From positions 1 to 16,520 of the forward strand of contig CAZYLK010000141.1 in NCBI GenBank assembly GCA_964648365.1: a stretch of 16,520 bases of DNA. The letters are read 5' to 3'. Below the pieces are notes generated by a model. It had not been told where the DNA came from. It worked only from the letters and a program-made list of their open reading frames with translations, and searched no databases. A program made the position numbers and the translations under genes. Each line of letters opens with the position of its first letter. Position 1 is the first letter of the stretch. Positions 13,888-16,520 of this stretch are shown in pieces. The stretch comes from SURF-32 sp964648365 (lineage in GTDB: Bacteria; Planctomycetota; Phycisphaerae; UBA1845).

Positions 13888-14771
13888 CCGATGCGGGGCA
13901 GGACGTTTCGGATCACGCCGATCGGCCAGCGGGCATGCCGGTCTCGATCGACATCGACGTTGCCTGCCGCGGATGCGCGTACAACCTGCGCGGCCTGTTC
14001 GCCGATGGCGCCTGCCCGGAATGCGGGGCGCCGGTCTGGCTGTCGATCGGTGAAGACGCGCTGCGCTACGCCAATCCGCGCTGGCTGGCGACCGTCGCCG
14101 GGGGTGTGAAGATCACGCTCGCGTCGCTGGTGGGCCTGTGTGTCACGCTGGCGGCGTCTCGAGCGCTGTTCTGGATGGCGAGGCGAGCGTTCGGCGCCGT
14201 GTGGGCCGGGTTGGAGGTGGGGATCGCGATCGGCGCGGCCTTGCTCGCGACGGCGTTTGCCTTGTGGGGCATCTGGCGGTTCGCAACGCCGGAGCCAGGG
14301 CGGTTTGAGCGGGGGCTTACACCCCGTCGGAAGATCAGAGCCGGCGTTGTAGGGGCGGTGGTAACGCCCATGCTGATTCTGTTGCTCTGGGCCTCTGCCC
14401 TCGGGTCCGGTCCAAGTCTTGCGCATGGCGTGCTGCTCGTGGCGGTGATAGGGCTCGGATCGCCGGTCGGGTTGGGCGGGACGCTCGCGCTGCTGTCTTA
14501 TGGGCGCTATACGGAAGAACTGGCGCGGCGGGCCCAGTTGCCGAACGTCGCTCGGTCCGTCGAACTGCACGGGGAGGTCTACCGCTGGGGCTGGCCCGCC
14601 GCGATGGCACTTCTGCTGATATCGCTTGCCGAACTGGGTCTGGCCTGCCTGTCCGTACCGGTCGCGATCTGCGTAGGCATCGTGGCGCTGCTGATCCTCA
14701 TCATGCCGCTCCGGTTGCTGGACCGGCTCGCTCGGGACTTGGAGCATGCGCGCACGTACTGGAAGCGATGA
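13884..14771 (+). CDS. Zinc-ribbon multi-pass membrane protein of unknown function
   Basis: This 295-residue protein opens with a disordered tail and then a zinc ribbon: CRGC (C28, C31) with AYNLRGL, and CPEC (C44, C47). This short CxxC-x-Y-x-LRGL...CPECG ribbon is common at the N-termini of Phycisphaerae-type membrane proteins. About five or six hydrophobic helices follow (about 72-95, 106-127, 150-170, 178-205, 230-275), with a basic C-terminus ending YWKR. No enzyme motif is seen. ATG 13884 overlaps the MBL stop by four bases, which implies translational coupling and may connect the two functions. The last 193 bases overlap the end of the convergent serine hydrolase frame. The function is unknown; it is very likely a real gene because of the ribbon, the helices and the coupling. 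Confidence 0.85.
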   Translation: MTDAGQDVSDHADRPAGMPVSIDIDVACRGCAYNLRGLFADGACPECGAPVWLSIGEDALRYANPRWLATVAGGVKITLASLVGLCVTLAASRALFWMARRAFGAVWAGLEVGIAIGAALLATAFALWGIWRFATPEPGRFERGLTPRRKIRAGVVGAVVTPMLILLLWASALGSGPSLAHGVLLVAVIGLGSPVGLGGTLALLSYGRYTEELARRAQLPNVARSVELHGEVYRWGWPAAMALLLISLAELGLACLSVPVAICVGIVALLILIMPLRLLDRLARDLEHARTYWKR

Positions 14772-16219
14772 GCGACGCGCCCGGCGCGGGCGGGGGGTGA
14801 TCCCAATCGCTCGATGGCTCGGAGACACGCGTCGCGGACGGCCGCGGCCCGGTCGTCGATCCCCATCCCGACGCCAGTGCGATTCAGAACGTAGGCGAAG
14901 CCGAGCCTGCGTTTCGGGTCGGCGTACGCGAGTGAGCCGCCGGCACCGGGGCTGCCATACGCCGCCTGATGATCCGCAAAGTTGAACGTGGCCGTCGGCT
15001 TCATAAAGCCCAGCGAGAAAAGCGTGTCAACCTTCAACACGGCGTCCCGGGCGCCCGCCGGTGGAACGCGGGCCGGCCTGGCCAGTTCCGCCAGCGTCTG
15101 GGGGCGAAGGTCCAGCCTGACTTGTCCGGTCGTTCGATTGTCGGCAGCGTGAGAGCTGGTCGGTGACCGATCCGTTTCGGGCCGGCGGTACGTCCGCACG
15201 GCGCCGCCGTTCGCGAAGGCGCCGTACATTGCGGCCAGCGCTCTGGCCGTGCCGATGCCATTGGCCGCCGGAAACTCCACGGCCCGGTAGGGCGGCGTAT
15301 CGAAATCGCCCAGCGACCAGACGCGCGGGTTCGACATCGCGCGCCGCGTCAGGGTGGTCGGCCAGAGCATCGCCCACGCGAACGAAGGCGGAACTCCATC
15401 CAGATCGCGCAGGACGTCCCAGAGATCGAAGGCAACGATGTCGGCCACGCGGGAGGAATCGAAGCCCTCGGGCAGACCGATGTAGAACTCGACGCCGAGC
15501 GGCTCGGCCAGTTCCTCGCGCACGAACCGCCCCATGCTGCGATGCTGAGGATCGACGCGACGGATCAGCTCGTTTTCGTACCAGCCGAGGCTCAGGGCGT
15601 GGTAGCCGCTCTTCGACCCCGGCGGCCACGCGGGGCGCTGTCGGGCAAGGATGGCGGCCATCCGGTCGAGGTCGGCCAGGGCCGCGGCGTCGAGCCGTTC
15701 ATCCACCACGGCCATGCCGGCCTGGTGGGCGAGCAGTTGCCGCACCGTGATCTCGGCCTTACCGTTTGCGGCGAACTCAGGCCAGTAGCGCGCGACGGGG
15801 GCGTCGTAATCCAGCCAGCCGCGCGAGTGCGCCAAGGCCAGCGCCAGTCCGCAGACGCCCTTCGTGGCCGAATAGACCATGACGAGTGTGTCCTCTCGCC
15901 ACGGCTGCCCCGTCTTCTGATTCTTGATGCCGCCCCACAGATCGACGACGCATTCGCCCTGGTAGTAGAGCGAACAGGCTGCGCCGAGTTCGCCACGAAG
16001 GGCGAAGTTCTCGGCAAAGGCATGGCGGACTTCTTCGAATCCGGGAGCGACGTAGCCGTGGACGGACACCGAATCCGCGGTATGGGTACGCTGTCCGCTT
16101 CGGCAACCCGCGGCGCATGTGATGACCACGAATAGAGCGAGGCAGGGGGGAATGTCCACGCGCCGGGTGCGTCGTGGGCGCGGAGTGCTCTGCGCGCGGT
16201 CGTCGAGGGTGCGGTTCAA
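14579..16219 (-). CDS. Serine beta-lactamase-like hydrolase, lipoprotein, overlong C-terminus
   Basis: This is a class C beta-lactamase-fold hydrolase (EstA/EstB or CubicO type), usually an esterase or peptidase of unknown substrate. The nucleophile motif is YSATKG (S117, K120), the tyrosine block is GYHALSLGWYENE (Y206), and the third block is YGSPGAGGSLAYADP (421-435). A lipoprotein signal precedes it: Arg-rich n-region, then LALFVVITCAAGC with C39. TTG 16219 is chosen because GGAG lies eight bases upstream and it gives a signal-peptide n-region; GTG 16159 and ATG 16315 are alternatives. The domain should end near residue 470, but the frame continues about 75 residues with no family character, overlapping the convergent membrane-protein gene by 193 bases. 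The true end may be earlier if a frameshift is present. Function class is sure, exact ends are not. Confidence 0.82.
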   Translation of the reverse strand: MNRTLDDRAQSTPRPRRTRRVDIPPCLALFVVITCAAGCRSGQRTHTADSVSVHGYVAPGFEEVRHAFAENFALRGELGAACSLYYQGECVVDLWGGIKNQKTGQPWREDTLVMVYSATKGVCGLALALAHSRGWLDYDAPVARYWPEFAANGKAEITVRQLLAHQAGMAVVDERLDAAALADLDRMAAILARQRPAWPPGSKSGYHALSLGWYENELIRRVDPQHRSMGRFVREELAEPLGVEFYIGLPEGFDSSRVADIVAFDLWDVLRDLDGVPPSFAWAMLWPTTLTRRAMSNPRVWSLGDFDTPPYRAVEFPAANGIGTARALAAMYGAFANGGAVRTYRRPETDRSPTSSHAADNRTTGQVRLDLRPQTLAELARPARVPPAGARDAVLKVDTLFSLGFMKPTATFNFADHQAAYGSPGAGGSLAYADPKRRLGFAYVLNRTGVGMGIDDRAAAVRDACLRAIERLGSPPARAGRVAHRFQYVRACSKSRASRSSNRSGMMRISSATMPTQIATGTDRQARPSSASDISRSAIAAGQPQR

Positions 16220-16227
16220 TTGCTCGT

Positions 16228-16231
16228 CTCC
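16228..16231 (-). promoter_or_regulatory. Possible ribosome binding site for the serine hydrolase
   Basis: GGAG on the minus strand lies eight bases before TTG 16219. It is the only well-placed Shine-Dalgarno among the candidate starts of this gene (ATG 16315, TTG 16219, GTG 16159). Confidence 0.4.
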
Positions 16232-16445
16232 ATCCCTGAGCCGCCCAGCAACCTCCGCTGTTCGAAGGTACACCGGATTCAGAGGGTAGTCTGTGACAGT
16301 GGGGTTTCTCGTCATTCTAGGCGCTCGGCGGTTCAGCGTGCGAGTCCGCACGGCGCGGAACGGGGGCGTACAACAGGCGGACCGCGGGCGGGCCGAGGCC
16401 TGTTGGGGGCAATCTCGCGGATGCTGCGACACGTTGCGACGGTAG

Positions 16446-16474
16446 CCACGGCCTCGAAGACGAGACCGTGCCAC
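16446..16474. repeat. REP-like palindromic element, copy 2
   Basis: This segment is identical over 29 bases to 10745-10773 and has the same imperfect hairpin and upstream TGCGACAC (16425-16432). It lies between the serine hydrolase start and the possible minus-strand gene end at 16488, where it could also help end transcription. The surrounding 16220-16487 shows no gene that I can support. Confidence 0.8.
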
Positions 16475-16487
16475 GCAACGCCGTTCA

Positions 16488-16520
16488 CTATGCGGCTGTC
16501 TTTTCTTCACGAATCGCCTT
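16488..16520 (-). CDS. Possible C-terminus of a gene entering from the right edge
   Basis: Read on the minus strand from the edge, one frame gives KAIREEKTAA and then TAG (16490-16488). The residue mix is protein-like, and the REP-like palindrome follows 14 bases later, as expected at a gene end. Only ten residues are visible, so neither product nor reality can be judged. Confidence 0.25.
   Translation of the reverse strand, partial: KAIREEKTAA

Noticed and set aside
13818..14828. 336-codon minus-strand frame opposite the MBL and zinc-ribbon genes
   Set aside because: It is Arg/Gln/Pro-rich low-complexity sequence opposite two well-supported genes.

Overview
The window is high-GC, densely coded bacterial chromosome. 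Several traits point to a planctomycete-like bacterium, probably near Phycisphaerae: lipoproteins with loose lipoboxes, a CxxC...CxxC ribbon fused to a membrane domain, paired ACC-type Cys-rich modules after a secreted subtilase, frequent GTG/TTG starts, 4-bp gene overlaps and a GatE-type amidotransferase subunit. This placement is inference from protein style only. No rRNA, tRNA, insertion sequence, phage gene or CRISPR array was seen.

Layout, left to right. (1) 1-677, minus: N-terminal part of an archaeal-type GatE, running off the left edge. (2) Divergent from it, plus: a family-39-like membrane glycosyltransferase (874-2478). (3) A tight plus-strand cluster of PEGA lipoprotein, apt, DASS/SLC13 anion transporter and APS kinase-like protein (2665-5788), with gaps of -4 to +20, 5 and 3 bases. 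It probably links sulfate uptake to APS phosphorylation, with adenine salvage in the same transcript. (4) Convergent dapB for lysine/diaminopimelate synthesis (5915-6703, minus). (5) Plus: CPBP intramembrane protease (6891-7790), an M3 metallopeptidase lipoprotein (7969-10020), a strong hairpin/terminator, and a small Cys-containing membrane protein (10213-10404). (6) A 527-base non-coding stretch (10405-10931) with a degenerate 12-nt tandem repeat, a REP-like palindrome and a strong terminator. (7) Minus: secreted bacillopeptidase-F-like subtilase (10932-12878) with a long leader. (8) Plus: MBL-fold hydrolase and zinc-ribbon membrane protein, overlapping by 4 bases (13213-14771). (9) Minus: serine beta-lactamase-like hydrolase lipoprotein (14579-16219), whose reading frame runs 193 bases into the convergent neighbour. 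(10) A second copy of the REP-like palindrome (16446-16474) and the possible C-terminus of another minus-strand gene at the right edge.

Most of this is housekeeping plus secreted hydrolases. No undescribed multi-gene defence or mobile system is evident. The points most worth following are the GatE-type subunit in a bacterial-looking context, the altered motifs in the adjacent transporter and APS kinase-like protein, the 12-nt repeat and the two identical REP-like elements. All functional calls come from reading motifs; no database search was run.
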